64,000 bases of DNA from Laspinema olomoucense D3b (GCF_025370785.1 NZ_JAMXFA010000014.1:42648-106647), one strand, 5' to 3'; counted from the stretch's first letter, positions 53,358 to 62,348 are shown. Numbers and translations are program-made. Notes: a model not told the origin generated them from the letters alone.

Positions 53358-54346
53358 GATTCTGACTTAACAATTAAGACGGGATTTTTACCGAAGTGAT
53401 AAGCGGATTTGAGATAACCAGGGTCTAGTTTCATTGGGGGCAAATCATGGTCTTTTAAAACGGTTTGAATGCGATCGCAAGCTTCCGGAAGGTGGTAAAA
53501 GGGGATGCCGGGAAAGGCGTGATGAATAGCATGATAGGATAATCCTCCCATTAACCATCCGATGAGGGGGTGGGTAGCAATATTGCGTCCGCCATAGAGT
53601 TGAGTGAGGTGAGAGGTGGTCGATTTTCCCCAGAGTCCATAATGTTCTAAATGGTCTCGGGTTTGCATGACGAGTCCGATCGCCCGTTCTAAAATCAGCC
53701 ACAACAACAGATAATGCAGCACTTTTCCCTGCAGATAAGCGCCGGTAAATAACAGGGTGTGAATGCTCACGCTACCGAGGATATCCCGGATTAATTGTTG
53801 TCGCAGTCGGGGAATTTGTTCTTGGAATTGGAGTCCTTTAACTAGGGTTTTGAAAATGAGTCCGATGCCGCCAAAGATAGCAATATCGATCGCCCATTGG
53901 TGGCGAATATAAAATTGCACCAAGGGATGAGCTTGTTGATACTCTACTTCAGTCCATTGCACTCGTTCTGGGTCCCGCAGATTGATACCATTCCAGGCAT
54001 GATGCCAGGGATGCAGGGTGGCATAAACACCGTAAGGCCAAAATAGGGGCCAACTGATCACGTAGGGAAGCAGGCGATCGCAGTTTTTCCATCCCGTGAG
54101 GGTTTGATGAGTCATATCATGGGTGCAAATTAGCCAAAATCCCCAGAGGAAGCCGCCTAGGGTGGCAGTGGTGGCGAAGAAAATGGGGTTGGCAGTAGTC
54201 CAGGCTATCAGCAGGAGGCTGAGACTGAGGAATCCGAGAATAGTAAATCTCAGCAGTCCCGGGACTGGATCGATGGACTGTAAGTCAGCAGTGACTTGCT
54301 GGAGGGATTGGGTTAGAGAATGAGATTGCAAGAGGCGATCGCTCAT
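53336..54346 (-). CDS. Membrane fatty acid desaturase family protein
   Basis: A 336-residue membrane protein with the histidine boxes of the desaturase/hydroxylase family: CTHDMTHQTL (HDxxH), LHPWHHAWNG (HxxHH) and SYHAIHHAFPGIP (HxxHH). Hydrophobic helices surround them (FLSLSLLLIAWTTANPIFFA; HYLLLWLILERAIGLVMQ). It probably introduces a double bond or hydroxyl into a lipid or carotenoid at the membrane. The substrate cannot be deduced. The C-terminal tail ESYIESNS is encoded within the 3' end of the convergent ABC-F gene, which suggests the original stop may have been lost. Confidence 0.9.
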   Translation of the reverse strand: MSDRLLQSHSLTQSLQQVTADLQSIDPVPGLLRFTILGFLSLSLLLIAWTTANPIFFATTATLGGFLWGFWLICTHDMTHQTLTGWKNCDRLLPYVISWPLFWPYGVYATLHPWHHAWNGINLRDPERVQWTEVEYQQAHPLVQFYIRHQWAIDIAIFGGIGLIFKTLVKGLQFQEQIPRLRQQLIRDILGSVSIHTLLFTGAYLQGKVLHYLLLWLILERAIGLVMQTRDHLEHYGLWGKSTTSHLTQLYGGRNIATHPLIGWLMGGLSYHAIHHAFPGIPFYHLPEACDRIQTVLKDHDLPPMKLDPGYLKSAYHFGKNPVLIVKSESYIESNS

Positions 54347-54664
54347 GTTGGCAGAAGAATGTTTTTTATCGATGATAAATTAATTGAGGTGGGGGCTGCC
54401 GAAACGACTGAAGTCGTGACATTGAACTCATAAACTCAAGTCGTGACACCCAAATCAAACCAAAGCGAGTGTTTAAAAGCCTCTCTTCTCTTGAGCCTGC
54501 GGAGGCAGGCTTTGTCCGCAAACGCCGCACCCTTGAGGGTGTAGGACTTTGCCGATAAAAATGGGGTGATGATGACTCAAGGGGGTGGGGTGATTCCAGA
54601 TCCGCTCTAGGTGGGTTAAACTGACAGACAGAATTGGCAATAACAACTCAGGCAAGGGTTATCT
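54347..54664. other. Spacer with AAGTCGTGAC repeats
   Basis: About 320 bp. Two copies of AAGTCGTGACA (near 54411 and 54440) with TTGAAC between them resemble motifs at 38452 and 59441. A GCCTGCGGAGGCAGGC hairpin is near 54496. No gene is seen. Confidence 0.4.
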
Positions 54665-56779
54665 GTGTCGGAACCGATGGAAGACTGGGAATTTCTGATC
54701 CAGAAAGAAGGCGATCGCGCGTGGCTTTCCGTAGAATCTCCGGAAGTGGAAATTTTGGAAGGGCGCTATCGCATGGTGGCGCGTTGTAGCCGGAATAATG
54801 TGCCGGTGGAGATTCGGGCGATCTATCAATCGTCCGAAGAGTTTCCGCCGAAGCGTCGGATGCAGAAGCGGGGGACTCGCACCAATGGAGAAGGGTTGAT
54901 GGTGGTGATCCCGTTTACTCGTCTTAAGCCCGGATTTTGGGATTTTACCTGCTTTCTGGACCAAACGACTCAAGGTTCGATTCGGGTTGAGGTGTTATCC
55001 ATTGAGGAGGAAGGGGATAGCGATTTCTCCGGGGGTCTGACTTCGGCGGGTTTCCAGGAGGGAACGGAATCGGATCGGGAGGAAGAATTTTCGGACTTGG
55101 AAGGGGACGATCGCCTACAAGCTGCTGCCGAAGCTGTTGCCGAAGATGAGGCAGCAGGGGTGGCAGAAGAACAAAACCCAGGAACTCCGACACCTGCTGC
55201 GGACCCCTCCCTCCCCGGCAAATTGTACGCTTTTCCCGATCGCCTCCCCTCACTGGCAGAAGGGTCCAGGACCAGTCCTCCTCTAGTCCCCCCCTCGCCA
55301 CCTCCGGCACAACCTCAAAAACTGCCGCCCTTGCAACTGGTGTTGCAGCGGGAAACCTATATGGTGAAATGGGGTAAAGTCTTAACCTTAGAGGGACGCA
55401 TTGAAGCGGTTGATGGGAAAGCAGGCGATCGCATTTCCGGTTTAGAATTGCGGGTGATGCTGCAAAATCCCCAGACGGGCGCAAAAATTGTTGAGGTAGG
55501 ACATCCGTTGTCTGAGGGAACCCTACCCATGACATTTTCTTGTCCCGTAGAGATTCCAGAACAGACAAAGAGTCATCTACTGTTAGGAGAGGTGAGTTTG
55601 TCTGATGCCAGTGGGACTCAGTTAAGACGGCGATCGTTTACGATTACAGCAGATTTAGATGACTTACTCGGGGCGATTTCCCCAGACTTGAGTGAGGAAA
55701 AGCTCTTAGAGCATTCCCGGGAATCGATTCATCAACAGAATGTTGAAGAAATCGATGCCTCGTTTGATGAAATTCTGGAAACGATTAAAAAGAGTCAACC
55801 GATTTCCTTTGAACCCTCGGGAAATCAGGTGTTGCCGCCACAGATTGTTAAACCCCAGGCAAAATCACCCCAAGCCGGGAAACCCCTGGATCTGCCTACT
55901 TTTAAGCGTCCCCAACCGCCAGCGCCAGCAGAGGAAGTGAAACTGCCCGATCCGGCGATCGCCATACCGGCAGAAGCGGAAACCCCGCCGCCGAGTGCGC
56001 CTGTTCCCCAGGAATTGCCCACTACACCAGCCGAAACTGAGGCAACGGCCCCCTCCTTGGAAGTGAAATCAGAACCGGATCAGGGCGCTAAAAAGGCTTC
56101 TCCGGTGGATCAAGCGTTTCAATCCTTGCATTTACAGGATCGGTTCTTTTCGCGGTTGAATGCCTTGGCGGGCGATCGCGAGTTGTCCGATTGGCTGAAA
56201 ATTAGTTTTACTCCGGTTTCTGAGGAGTCGCAAGACAATCCATTTGAGATGGATGAGGCGATCGCCGATGAGAATTATTCAGAAGGCTCCCTGAGAATGC
56301 CTCCGGAACCCGAGGAAATCGACTGGGAAGCCCGGGAAATTGTCGTGGATGATGAGTTACTCGCGGAAGCCTCGGTTACCGCTGCAAATGCTAAAGCTGA
56401 AGGGGCAGCCCTGTTGCTGTTACCGGAAGATCAGCCGGTTCCGAACCCGCGCCTGAGTTTACCCAAAGGAGAATTAAGCGCAGGGCGATCGGTTAAAGTC
56501 ACGGTGCAACTGCCCCAGATGCTACCCCGAATTTATGTCAAATTATGGGTACTTGATCGCCAAAGTCGGACGGTTCTGGATGGACCCCACTGGTTAACCC
56601 AATTTTGGCCCACGGGATTCGGGGATGTGGAAGGTAGCCGGGAGTTAATGGTGCCTTATGGCAGTTTGCAGGTGCAATTTGAGGCGATCGCCGTGGAAAT
56701 GCAAACCCAGCGAGAGAGTCATAAAGTGTCCCTTGAACGGCAAATTTTACCCCCAAGTCCACCGAGTTTACCTCTGTAG
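54665..56779 (+). CDS. Large cyanobacterial protein with proline-rich linkers, unknown function
   Basis: A 704-residue soluble protein starting at GTG 54665 (ATG at 54677 also possible). The N-terminal ~110 residues form a beta-rich domain (LIQKEGDRAWLSVESPEVEI, then FTRLKPGFWDFTCFLDQTTQ) that looks immunoglobulin-like. A similar domain appears near residues 225-335 (QLVLQRETYMVKWGKVLTLE) and another near 595-690 (LPKGELSAGRSVKVTVQLPQ, RIYVKLWVLDRQSRTVLDGP). They are joined by acidic and Pro-rich linkers (PPLVPPSPPPAQPQKLPPLQ). No signal peptide or catalytic motif is visible. It may be a scaffold built of repeated beta-sandwich modules. It converges on psbJ with a shared terminator. Confidence 0.75.
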   Translation: MSEPMEDWEFLIQKEGDRAWLSVESPEVEILEGRYRMVARCSRNNVPVEIRAIYQSSEEFPPKRRMQKRGTRTNGEGLMVVIPFTRLKPGFWDFTCFLDQTTQGSIRVEVLSIEEEGDSDFSGGLTSAGFQEGTESDREEEFSDLEGDDRLQAAAEAVAEDEAAGVAEEQNPGTPTPAADPSLPGKLYAFPDRLPSLAEGSRTSPPLVPPSPPPAQPQKLPPLQLVLQRETYMVKWGKVLTLEGRIEAVDGKAGDRISGLELRVMLQNPQTGAKIVEVGHPLSEGTLPMTFSCPVEIPEQTKSHLLLGEVSLSDASGTQLRRRSFTITADLDDLLGAISPDLSEEKLLEHSRESIHQQNVEEIDASFDEILETIKKSQPISFEPSGNQVLPPQIVKPQAKSPQAGKPLDLPTFKRPQPPAPAEEVKLPDPAIAIPAEAETPPPSAPVPQELPTTPAETEATAPSLEVKSEPDQGAKKASPVDQAFQSLHLQDRFFSRLNALAGDRELSDWLKISFTPVSEESQDNPFEMDEAIADENYSEGSLRMPPEPEEIDWEAREIVVDDELLAEASVTAANAKAEGAALLLLPEDQPVPNPRLSLPKGELSAGRSVKVTVQLPQMLPRIYVKLWVLDRQSRTVLDGPHWLTQFWPTGFGDVEGSRELMVPYGSLQVQFEAIAVEMQTQRESHKVSLERQILPPSPPSLPL

Positions 56780-56814
56780 AGCAACCGGGCATGGGGGAGG
56801 GGTTTTTCTGCCAT

Positions 56815-56854
56815 AAAAATACCGCCTGCTGTAAAGTGGGCGGCATTTTTATTT
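56815..56854. terminator. Bidirectional terminator before psbJ
   Basis: AAAAATACCGCC (56815-56826) pairs with GGCGGCATTTTT (56839-56850) with one mismatch. A-rich on the left and T-rich on the right, it can serve both the plus-strand gene and the psbEFLJ operon. Confidence 0.75.
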
Positions 56855-56935
56855 GGGATGGTTAGATTTTAGAGGTTAACCTAGGGTGTTTCTCCAAAAT
56901 CTAGCATCGACTCTTAGTACAGATCGGACCGAAAT

Positions 56936-57055
56936 CTACATCGAGGAACCTAAACCAACGTAGGATCCATAGAAGAACAGACCAACAACCGTGAGGACAC
57001 CCATCCCGGCGATCGTACCGATAATCCACAAAGGAATTCTTGTTTCTCCAGACAT
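56936..57055 (-). CDS. psbJ: Photosystem II protein J
   Basis: A 39-residue single-helix membrane protein: [39 protein letters not shown]. This is the standard PsbJ, which sits near cytochrome b559 and is needed for photosystem II assembly and correct electron flow from QA to QB. It is the last gene of psbEFLJ (order E, F, L, J on the minus strand). The ATG at 57055 follows the psbL stop by about 70 bp. Followed by the bidirectional terminator at 56815. Confidence 0.97.
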   Translation of the reverse strand: MSGETRIPLWIIGTIAGMGVLTVVGLFFYGSYVGLGSSM

Positions 57056-57124
57056 TACACTTGCCTCCCCGTTAAAAAATTACTAATTGGGTTAAATCAA
57101 CTCAAACTAGACAAACTTTACCAG

Positions 57125-57247
57125 TTAGTTGAAGAAATAACTGGAAAACAGAATACCGAGAACGAAGACCAGAAGTAAGCCCAAGTACAGGGAAGTACGA
57201 TTGAGTTCAACAGGTTGTTTGTTGGGATTAGAACTACGTGCTGGCAT
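57125..57247 (-). CDS. psbL: Photosystem II protein L
   Basis: A 40-residue single-helix protein: [40 protein letters not shown]. The [20 protein letters not shown] core is strictly conserved in PsbL, which lies at the photosystem II dimer interface and protects the QA site. The ATG at 57247 lies 15 bp after the psbF stop and has AGGAG just upstream (TTAGGAGAAGTCA on the minus strand). Member of the psbEFLJ operon. Confidence 0.98.
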   Translation of the reverse strand: MPARSSNPNKQPVELNRTSLYLGLLLVFVLGILFSSYFFN

Positions 57248-57262
57248 TGACTTCTCCTAAAC

Positions 57263-57397
57263 TTATCGTTGAATGAACTGCATCGCCGCGATCGCACCCA
57301 AGAAGAATACCGTGGGAACAGCTAGGGTATGAACAGCTATCCAGCGAACGGTAAAAATTGGATAAGAAATGGGCTCGTTTGAACGATTTGTCGTCAC
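57263..57397 (-). CDS. psbF: Cytochrome b559 subunit beta
   Basis: A 44-residue protein: [44 protein letters not shown]. The His in [11 protein letters not shown] is one axial haem ligand of cytochrome b559, shared with PsbE. The start is GTG at 57397, supported by AGGAGG about ten bases upstream and by the exact family N-terminus [18 protein letters not shown]. It follows psbE by 24 bp and precedes psbL. Confidence 0.98.
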   Translation of the reverse strand: MTTNRSNEPISYPIFTVRWIAVHTLAVPTVFFLGAIAAMQFIQR

Positions 57398-57421
57398 GAT
57401 GGACTACCTCCTGAAATTGAT

Positions 57422-57673
57422 TTACTTAACTATGAAGTCGTTAATCTGGTCTTTCGCATTAAAGCGATCTTGAACGATCGGCAGTTCCAAGCGTTCTTGG
57501 CTGAAATATTCGTTCGGACGAGGGGTGCCAAACGCATCGTAGGCTAACCCAGTGCTGATAAACAGCCAACCGGCGATAAATAAGGCCGGAATGGTGATGC
57601 TGTGAATCACCCAATAGCGAATGCTGGTAACAATATCAGAAAACGGACGTTCTCCAGTCGATCCTGTAGCCAT
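57422..57673 (-). CDS. psbE: Cytochrome b559 subunit alpha
   Basis: An 83-residue protein: [20 protein letters not shown], then [20 protein letters not shown] with the haem-ligand His, then [20 protein letters not shown] in the lumenal part. It forms cytochrome b559 with PsbF in the photosystem II core, where it is needed for assembly and photoprotection. GAGGAGGAATTCTG precedes the ATG, an excellent ribosome-binding site. First gene of psbEFLJ. The Ycf48 gene lies 141 bp upstream on the same strand. Confidence 0.99.
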   Translation of the reverse strand: MATGSTGERPFSDIVTSIRYWVIHSITIPALFIAGWLFISTGLAYDAFGTPRPNEYFSQERLELPIVQDRFNAKDQINDFIVK

Positions 57674-57814
57674 TCAGAATTCCTCCTCTAACAACGCGCA
57701 AAATCTTAATCTATGATACAAAACTTCAGAAACCATCACAAGCCAATTCAGGGAATAAAATCCTAAAACGGCTGCGATCGCCCGATCGCCCTTTGGGTTT
57801 TTAAGGGCCTAACC

Positions 57815-58828
57815 TTAGGCCGCTTCCGAGGCCCCTTGATATTTCAGCAAAATCCCTTGCTGACCGATCGCAAAACCCATCTCTTGATTTAGGAATAGGA
57901 CTTTGTAAAAGTTAGAAGGGACATTTTCTACATCCCGGTCCTTCTCCCAAGTCATCCCGCCATCGATACTCCGCAGTAAATTGCCACTACCGCCCCCAAT
58001 CCACAGTTCATCCGGGGTCCGATAAGCTAAATCCAGCAGTCCCCAGCTTGTAGAAAACTCAGGATAGATCGCTTCGTCCCAGGTTTCCGGATCCTCTGGG
58101 GTGCTAAATTGCAACTGTCCCCCACGCGCCAACATCCACAGACGACCATCAGCGGAAAATCCCATATTTTGGATGCGTCGGGAACTGTTGCGATTATGAG
58201 GGACCCAGGCACTTTGACCCGGTTCCCACATTGAGAAAAAGTTTCCTTTCGCAGAGACAGCGATATATTTCCCATCGGGCGAGCGATCGAGATTTCTAAT
58301 CACCCCAACCGCCTCTTCTACCATTGCCTTCCAGGTTTTCCCACCATCTTGGGTACGATAAATCGCCCCGACATTAGTGGTCATCTCCGCCGAATTGGAC
58401 CCCAAAGCAACAATGGTTAAAGGACTACCCGGGAGCTTTTCACTCAGTGGAATTTGTTCCCAAGATTTTCCCGTATCTGTAGTATGCAGCAAAATTGAAG
58501 GTTCACCGACAATCCATCCTTCTGACCCAGAAAAACTAACCGAATTCAGGCGAGAACGTTCGTCATCCAAGCCTAATTGCTTGAGTTCCCAGGTTTCGCC
58601 ACCATCAGCAGTTTCCAGCAGAGTCGCTTCACTGCCAACTAACCATCCATGCTGGAGGTCATCGGTAAAGCTAATATCATTGAGGTTAGCTTCTGTGGGT
58701 AAAGGGACGACATTCCAAGGGTTATAACTTAGAGAGGGGACCTTGCTGCAACTGACACAGAGTAGCACAACCGCAAGCAAGGCAACAATTCGTTTCAAAC
58801 TTTTTAAGATGGAGTCCATCACCTTCAA
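57815..58828 (-). CDS. ycf48: Photosystem II assembly factor Ycf48 (HCF136)
   Basis: A 337-residue lipoprotein with a signal ending in LLCVSC (Cys near residue 26) and a seven-bladed BNR/Ycf48 propeller. Repeats carry GxTW-type motifs (TADGGETWELKQL, TTDTGKSWEQIPL, TQDGGKTWKAMVE, SIDGGMTWEKDRD) and the opening NPWNVVPLPTEANLNDISFT is the conserved family start. Ycf48 binds newly made D1 on the lumenal side and promotes reaction-centre assembly. It lies between rubA and psbEFLJ, the conserved cyanobacterial order. ATGs at residues 1 and 4 are both possible. Confidence 0.97.
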   Translation of the reverse strand: MKVMDSILKSLKRIVALLAVVLLCVSCSKVPSLSYNPWNVVPLPTEANLNDISFTDDLQHGWLVGSEATLLETADGGETWELKQLGLDDERSRLNSVSFSGSEGWIVGEPSILLHTTDTGKSWEQIPLSEKLPGSPLTIVALGSNSAEMTTNVGAIYRTQDGGKTWKAMVEEAVGVIRNLDRSPDGKYIAVSAKGNFFSMWEPGQSAWVPHNRNSSRRIQNMGFSADGRLWMLARGGQLQFSTPEDPETWDEAIYPEFSTSWGLLDLAYRTPDELWIGGGSGNLLRSIDGGMTWEKDRDVENVPSNFYKVLFLNQEMGFAIGQQGILLKYQGASEAA

Positions 58829-58943
58829 AATTTATCTATTTCTCAATCATCAACGGGCGTAACACCCAAACCATTCGGGCAGTCACCCCGGCAGTTAGGG
58901 GCTATTTCGAGCTTAGGGTGAGGGATTCTAGCAACTCCGTTGC

Positions 58944-59309
58944 TTAGCGTAAACCATACAAACTTAGAAAAAAGATGAATCCGAGTGCCAAGGCACTAAA
59001 AATCAAGACATTTTTCTGCGCCCCTGTCAGGGTATTGGCCCCTAACCCAAAGCCGTAATTTTCCTTAAACCCCGAGGCGGTCCCTTTGGGTCCAATGTTG
59101 CTAAATTGTGTGGGCTTGGCCCCACAAACCGGGCAGCGCCAAGTTAGGGGAACCTCCGTAAACGCTGTTCCTGGAGCAATTTTACGGCCATCTCCCTTGG
59201 AGGGTTCATAAACGTAGCCGCATGAGCGGCATTCATACTGATCTAGTTCTTGAGGTTGAACGGCTTCTTCAGTGTTCATCGAACTCAAAGGATGGGAAGG
59301 TCCAAACAT
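58944..59309 (-). CDS. rubA: Membrane-anchored rubredoxin RubA
   Basis: A 121-residue protein with a rubredoxin domain (YECRSCGYVYEPSKGD and WRCPVCGAKPTQF supply the four Cys for one Fe) followed by a C-terminal membrane helix (NVLIFSALALGFIFFLSLYG). RubA is needed for photosystem assembly in cyanobacteria and plants and is cotranscribed or clustered with ycf48 and psbEFLJ, as here. An internal ATG at 59279 (MNTEEAVQPQELDQYECRSC) may be the true start, giving the usual shorter N-terminus. Confidence 0.96.
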   Translation of the reverse strand: MFGPSHPLSSMNTEEAVQPQELDQYECRSCGYVYEPSKGDGRKIAPGTAFTEVPLTWRCPVCGAKPTQFSNIGPKGTASGFKENYGFGLGANTLTGAQKNVLIFSALALGFIFFLSLYGLR

Positions 59310-59420
59310 TAAAACGATGTTAAAGATTATGACATAGTAGTGAACCGCTTTCCATTCCGAACGGTTACAGGTTCAATCTTCGCGATCGCCCCCACTCAGA
59401 CTCCCCAACCTGTTCTGTCT

Positions 59421-59456
59421 TGTTCAAGGTCACAACTAAAGTTGTGACCTTGAACA
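59421..59456. repeat. Perfect 16-bp stem palindrome between rubA and ndhC
   Basis: TGTTCAAGGTCACAAC, loop TAAA, GTTGTGACCTTGAACA. The stem has no mismatch. It sits in the divergent spacer between rubA and ndhC and resembles half-motifs at 38452 and 54411. Confidence 0.85.
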
Positions 59457-59590
59457 CGGGATGTCATCTCTTAAAGATCTAGCCCTGGGTGGAGTCATCT
59501 AAGGCGAACAGTTCTCTTAGCGGCTGCCTCCACAATTATGTAAAAATGTAAACCAGTCGTACAAGTCCTATCTGGCTAGAGTTACTTATT

Positions 59591-59953
59591 GTGTTTGTCC
59601 TCTCCGGCTACGAATATCTCCTGGGTTTCCTGCTCGTTTGCAGTTTAGTCCCGATCCTGGCCCTCAGTACATCGAGATTAGTTAGACCCAAAGCAACCTC
59701 TCCCGAACGGCGAACCACTTATGAATCCGGCGTCGAACCCATTGGCGGTGCTTGGATCCAATTTAATATCCGTTACTATATGTTCGCCCTGGTCTTTGTA
59801 GTCTTTGATGTTGAGACCGTCTTTCTGTATCCCTGGGCTGTCGCCTTCCACCGACTTGGAGTGTTGGCCTTTATTGAAGCCCTGATTTTTATCGCAATCC
59901 TGGTAATTGCCCTCGTGTATGCATGGCGTAAAGGAGCCTTAGAATGGTCATGA
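59591..59953 (+). CDS. ndhC: NDH-1 subunit 3
   Basis: A 120-residue membrane subunit of the photosynthetic NDH-1 complex: three helices ([60 protein letters not shown]) and the conserved loop [20 protein letters not shown]. It is part of the membrane arm that couples plastoquinone reduction to proton pumping. The GTG at 59591 begins the family-typical [13 protein letters not shown]. It overlaps ndhK by 10 bp. Confidence 0.98.
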   Translation: MFVLSGYEYLLGFLLVCSLVPILALSTSRLVRPKATSPERRTTYESGVEPIGGAWIQFNIRYYMFALVFVVFDVETVFLYPWAVAFHRLGVLAFIEALIFIAILVIALVYAWRKGALEWS

Positions 59954-60681
59954 AATCTAATTCAACTCCGGCGAATCTGAGTGAGGGACGGCTCATCAAC
60001 CCGATCGCCAGACCGGAAGTCACTCAGGAACTCTCAGAAAATGTCATCCTCACCACTGTTGATGACCTCCACAACTGGGCGCGACTCTCTAGCCTTTGGC
60101 CCCTAATGTACGGGACTGCCTGCTGTTTCATTGAATTTGCGGCTTTAATCGGGTCCCGGTTTGACTTTGATCGCTTCGGTTTGGTGCCCCGTTCCAGCCC
60201 TCGCCAAGCGGACTTAATCATTACCGCAGGCACGATTACCATGAAATACGCACCGATTTTGGTGCGTCTGTATGAGCAAATGCCAGAACCGAAATATGTA
60301 ATCGCAATGGGCGCTTGCACGATTACCGGCGGAATGTTTTCCGCCGATTCCCCCACCGCAGTGCGTGGGGTGGATAAACTGATTCCCGTGGATGTCTATA
60401 TGCCTGGATGTCCTCCGCGTCCCGAAGCGGTGATCGATGCGATCATCAAACTTCGCAAAAAAATCTCCAATGATGCGATCCAGGAACGGGGTCAGATTAA
60501 GCAATCCCACCGCTTCTACACTCGCAAGCACAATATGAAGGCGGTTGACCCGATTCTGACGGGGACTTATTTGCAGTCTGCCACACGCCAAAATCCACCG
60601 AAAGAATTAACTGAGGCGATCGGAATGCCTGTGCCCCCCGCCCTCAAAGCGAGTCAGAAGAAGGAGGAAAAACGTGCCTGA
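59944..60681 (+). CDS. ndhK: NDH-1 subunit K
   Basis: A 245-residue peripheral-arm subunit carrying the N2 [4Fe-4S] cluster that passes electrons to plastoquinone. Cys ligands are in [31 protein letters not shown] and [16 protein letters not shown]. The C-terminal tail is the cyanobacterial type ([20 protein letters not shown]). Starts at ATG 59944 or 59950 within the end of ndhC, so translation is coupled. It overlaps ndhJ by 8 bp. Confidence 0.98.
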   Translation: MVMKSNSTPANLSEGRLINPIARPEVTQELSENVILTTVDDLHNWARLSSLWPLMYGTACCFIEFAALIGSRFDFDRFGLVPRSSPRQADLIITAGTITMKYAPILVRLYEQMPEPKYVIAMGACTITGGMFSADSPTAVRGVDKLIPVDVYMPGCPPRPEAVIDAIIKLRKKISNDAIQERGQIKQSHRFYTRKHNMKAVDPILTGTYLQSATRQNPPKELTEAIGMPVPPALKASQKKEEKRA

Positions 60682-61198
60682 AGAAAACAAAGAAACCCAA
60701 GGTTCTGAACAGAAAATTGTCCCGACGGGCAAAATTTCTAAATGGTTGACTGAAAATGGCTTCCAACATGAAGCCTTAGAAGCGGATCATTTGGGGGTAG
60801 AAATCCTCAAGGTTGATGCTCAATTTTTGATTCCGTTATCCACGGCACTCTATGCCTACGGATTTAATTATCTCCAATGTCAGTGCGGTTACGATCCAGG
60901 TGCGGGACAAGATTTAGTGAGTATGTATCACTTAATTAAGGTCACGGACTTTGCCGATCGCCCGGATGAAGTTCGCATCAAAGTGTTCGTCCCCCGAGAA
61001 AATCCCACGGTGCCATCGGTCTACTGGATCTGGAAATCGGCGGATTTCCAGGAACGGGAGTCTTATGATATGTATGGCATCGTTTATGAAGGACATCCGA
61101 ATTTGAAACGGATTTTGATGCCAGAAGATTGGATCGGTTGGCCGTTACGGAAGGATTATATTTCCCCAGAATTTTACGAGTTACAAGACGCTTATTAA
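60674..61198 (+). CDS. ndhJ: NDH-1 subunit J
   Basis: A 174-residue peripheral subunit (complex I 30-kDa/NuoC family): [20 protein letters not shown], then [20 protein letters not shown] with the signature [10 protein letters not shown], and [20 protein letters not shown] near the C-terminus. It starts with GTG at 60674 inside the ndhK end, with AGAAGAAGGAGG just upstream. It is the last gene of ndhC-K-J, followed by a strong terminator. Confidence 0.98.
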   Translation: MPEENKETQGSEQKIVPTGKISKWLTENGFQHEALEADHLGVEILKVDAQFLIPLSTALYAYGFNYLQCQCGYDPGAGQDLVSMYHLIKVTDFADRPDEVRIKVFVPRENPTVPSVYWIWKSADFQERESYDMYGIVYEGHPNLKRILMPEDWIGWPLRKDYISPEFYELQDAY

Positions 61199-61228
61199 GT
61201 TTTGGGAAAATATTTCCAGGATAAAAAT

Positions 61229-61262
61229 ACCCTCCTTTTGAACAAGGAGGGTTTTATTTTTT
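61229..61262 (+). terminator. Rho-independent terminator after ndhJ
   Basis: ACCCTCCTT (61229-61237), loop TTGAAC, AAGGAGGGT (61244-61252) followed by TTTATTTTTT. The A-rich left flank lets it serve the convergent immunity gene as well. Confidence 0.9.
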
Positions 61263-61267
61263 ACGGG

Positions 61268-61882
61268 TTACTCTGAGGCGATCGGCTTATTGATGTCATC
61301 CTGCTGTTTGATTTCCCTTAAGTAAAAGGCGATCGCTTCATTTGCTAATCTAGCCGGGGACTGCTCTCGTGCCGTCGCTACCGCTTGCAGTTGCGAATAA
61401 AGCGGGTGATCAACTGCAACCGTGGTAGGGCGATCGTAAAGCAGCAGCGAACGCAAAGGTTGGATATAAAAGGGTTGATTGAATTTCTCTAGTTCATCCT
61501 TAGAAGTCAGAGGAATTTCTTGATTGAAAATTAAGAAGCCTGATATTCGCTGCAATACCGTATATTCTGAATTAAACAACAAAACTGCATCTCCGGATAA
61601 ATGATTCAAGACCAACATTGATGCCTCTAGCAAAATCTGCTTTCCCCGTTGGGAATTTTCTTGAGAATCCAGCCAAAACCATAAATCCAATGTAGGCTTA
61701 AATCCAAAGGTTTCCATCATCATCGATTGACGATGCTCAGTTTCGGGAGTAGCCCCCAATACAATCCCAGGACCAAACAACCGAGTCTCTTCCCACTCTA
61801 GTTCCAGTTCTCGTGACAACAGGTTTAAAATGTCCAAGGCTTGCCAATCGGTGACAATTCTTAATTCATATTCTAATGACAT
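61268..61882 (-). CDS. SitI3-family immunity candidate
   Basis: A 204-residue protein whose first ~140 residues match the SitI3-type immunity family: MSLEYELRIVTDWQALDILN, RLFGPGIVLGATPETEHRQS, FGFKPTLDLWFWLDSQENSQ, NHLSGDAVLLFNSEYTVLQR. A second part (about 140-204) is different: FYIQPLRSLLLYDRPTTVAV, then a short Arc/ribbon-like ARLANEAIAFYLREI. The start at 61882 lies 25 bp after the stop of a CdiA-type tRNase gene on the same strand, so it is a plausible immunity partner. The pairing is an inference from position and family. Confidence 0.75.
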   Translation of the reverse strand: MSLEYELRIVTDWQALDILNLLSRELELEWEETRLFGPGIVLGATPETEHRQSMMMETFGFKPTLDLWFWLDSQENSQRGKQILLEASMLVLNHLSGDAVLLFNSEYTVLQRISGFLIFNQEIPLTSKDELEKFNQPFYIQPLRSLLLYDRPTTVAVDHPLYSQLQAVATAREQSPARLANEAIAFYLREIKQQDDINKPIASE

Positions 61883-61907
61883 AAACTCCTCTTTTCGTCA
61901 ATATAAT

Positions 61908-62348
61908 TTAAGGAAAAAATGGAAAAACCTGATTATTTTTAATGATAAAGATTTCCTCTAAGCCCGGAATGGCTGTACGGGTCAGTTGCTTGCGGATTTC
62001 CTCGATAGAAACGGCGCTATCCTCAAGATTAAGAACGAGTCGGGTGGTTTGTCCCCTTCCCACTTTACCCGCTATGGTATCAACAATATTGTAGGCATTG
62101 GCCGTTTCAGGTGCATAACAGTCAAATATCTGTCCTTCAATTAAGTAATCGGGACGTTTTCGACTTCCCAGGGGTGGTGATGGCTTCTGCTGGATATTAT
62201 AACCGGCACGAGCAATAATTTCTGCCGATTCATTTTCCCGTAGTAGCGATCGCTGGGTTGCCTCATCATCATTAGGATTAATAAGGGCCCGATCGCCATG
62301 AGGAACATCTCCGGGTTGTCCGGATGGCATGGTTCTATTTGTTGTCAT
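61908..62348 (-). CDS. CdiA-type C-terminal tRNA nuclease domain, stand-alone
   Basis: A 146-residue protein whose residues ~35-146 match the CdiA C-terminal tRNase toxin family: LLRENESAEIIARAGYNIQQ, KRPDYLIEGQIFDCYAPETA, NAYNIVDTIAGKVGRGQTTR, VLNLEDSAVSIEEIRKQL and a closing GLEEIFIIKNNQVFPFFP. The PDY-E-F(D) core gives the acidic residues of the nuclease site. Normally the domain forms the end of a multi-thousand-residue CdiA exported by CdiB. Here only ~35 residues precede it, with no signal peptide or secretion region. It is followed by a SitI3-like gene, as a toxin-immunity pair. Delivery route is unknown. Confidence 0.8.
   Translation of the reverse strand: MTTNRTMPSGQPGDVPHGDRALINPNDDEATQRSLLRENESAEIIARAGYNIQQKPSPPLGSRKRPDYLIEGQIFDCYAPETANAYNIVDTIAGKVGRGQTTRLVLNLEDSAVSIEEIRKQLTRTAIPGLEEIFIIKNNQVFPFFP

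Noticed and set aside
54945-55568. 207-codon minus-strand open frame
   Set aside because: Antisense of the proline-rich 704-residue protein. Its Pro/Arg-rich sequence is typical of a shadow frame.
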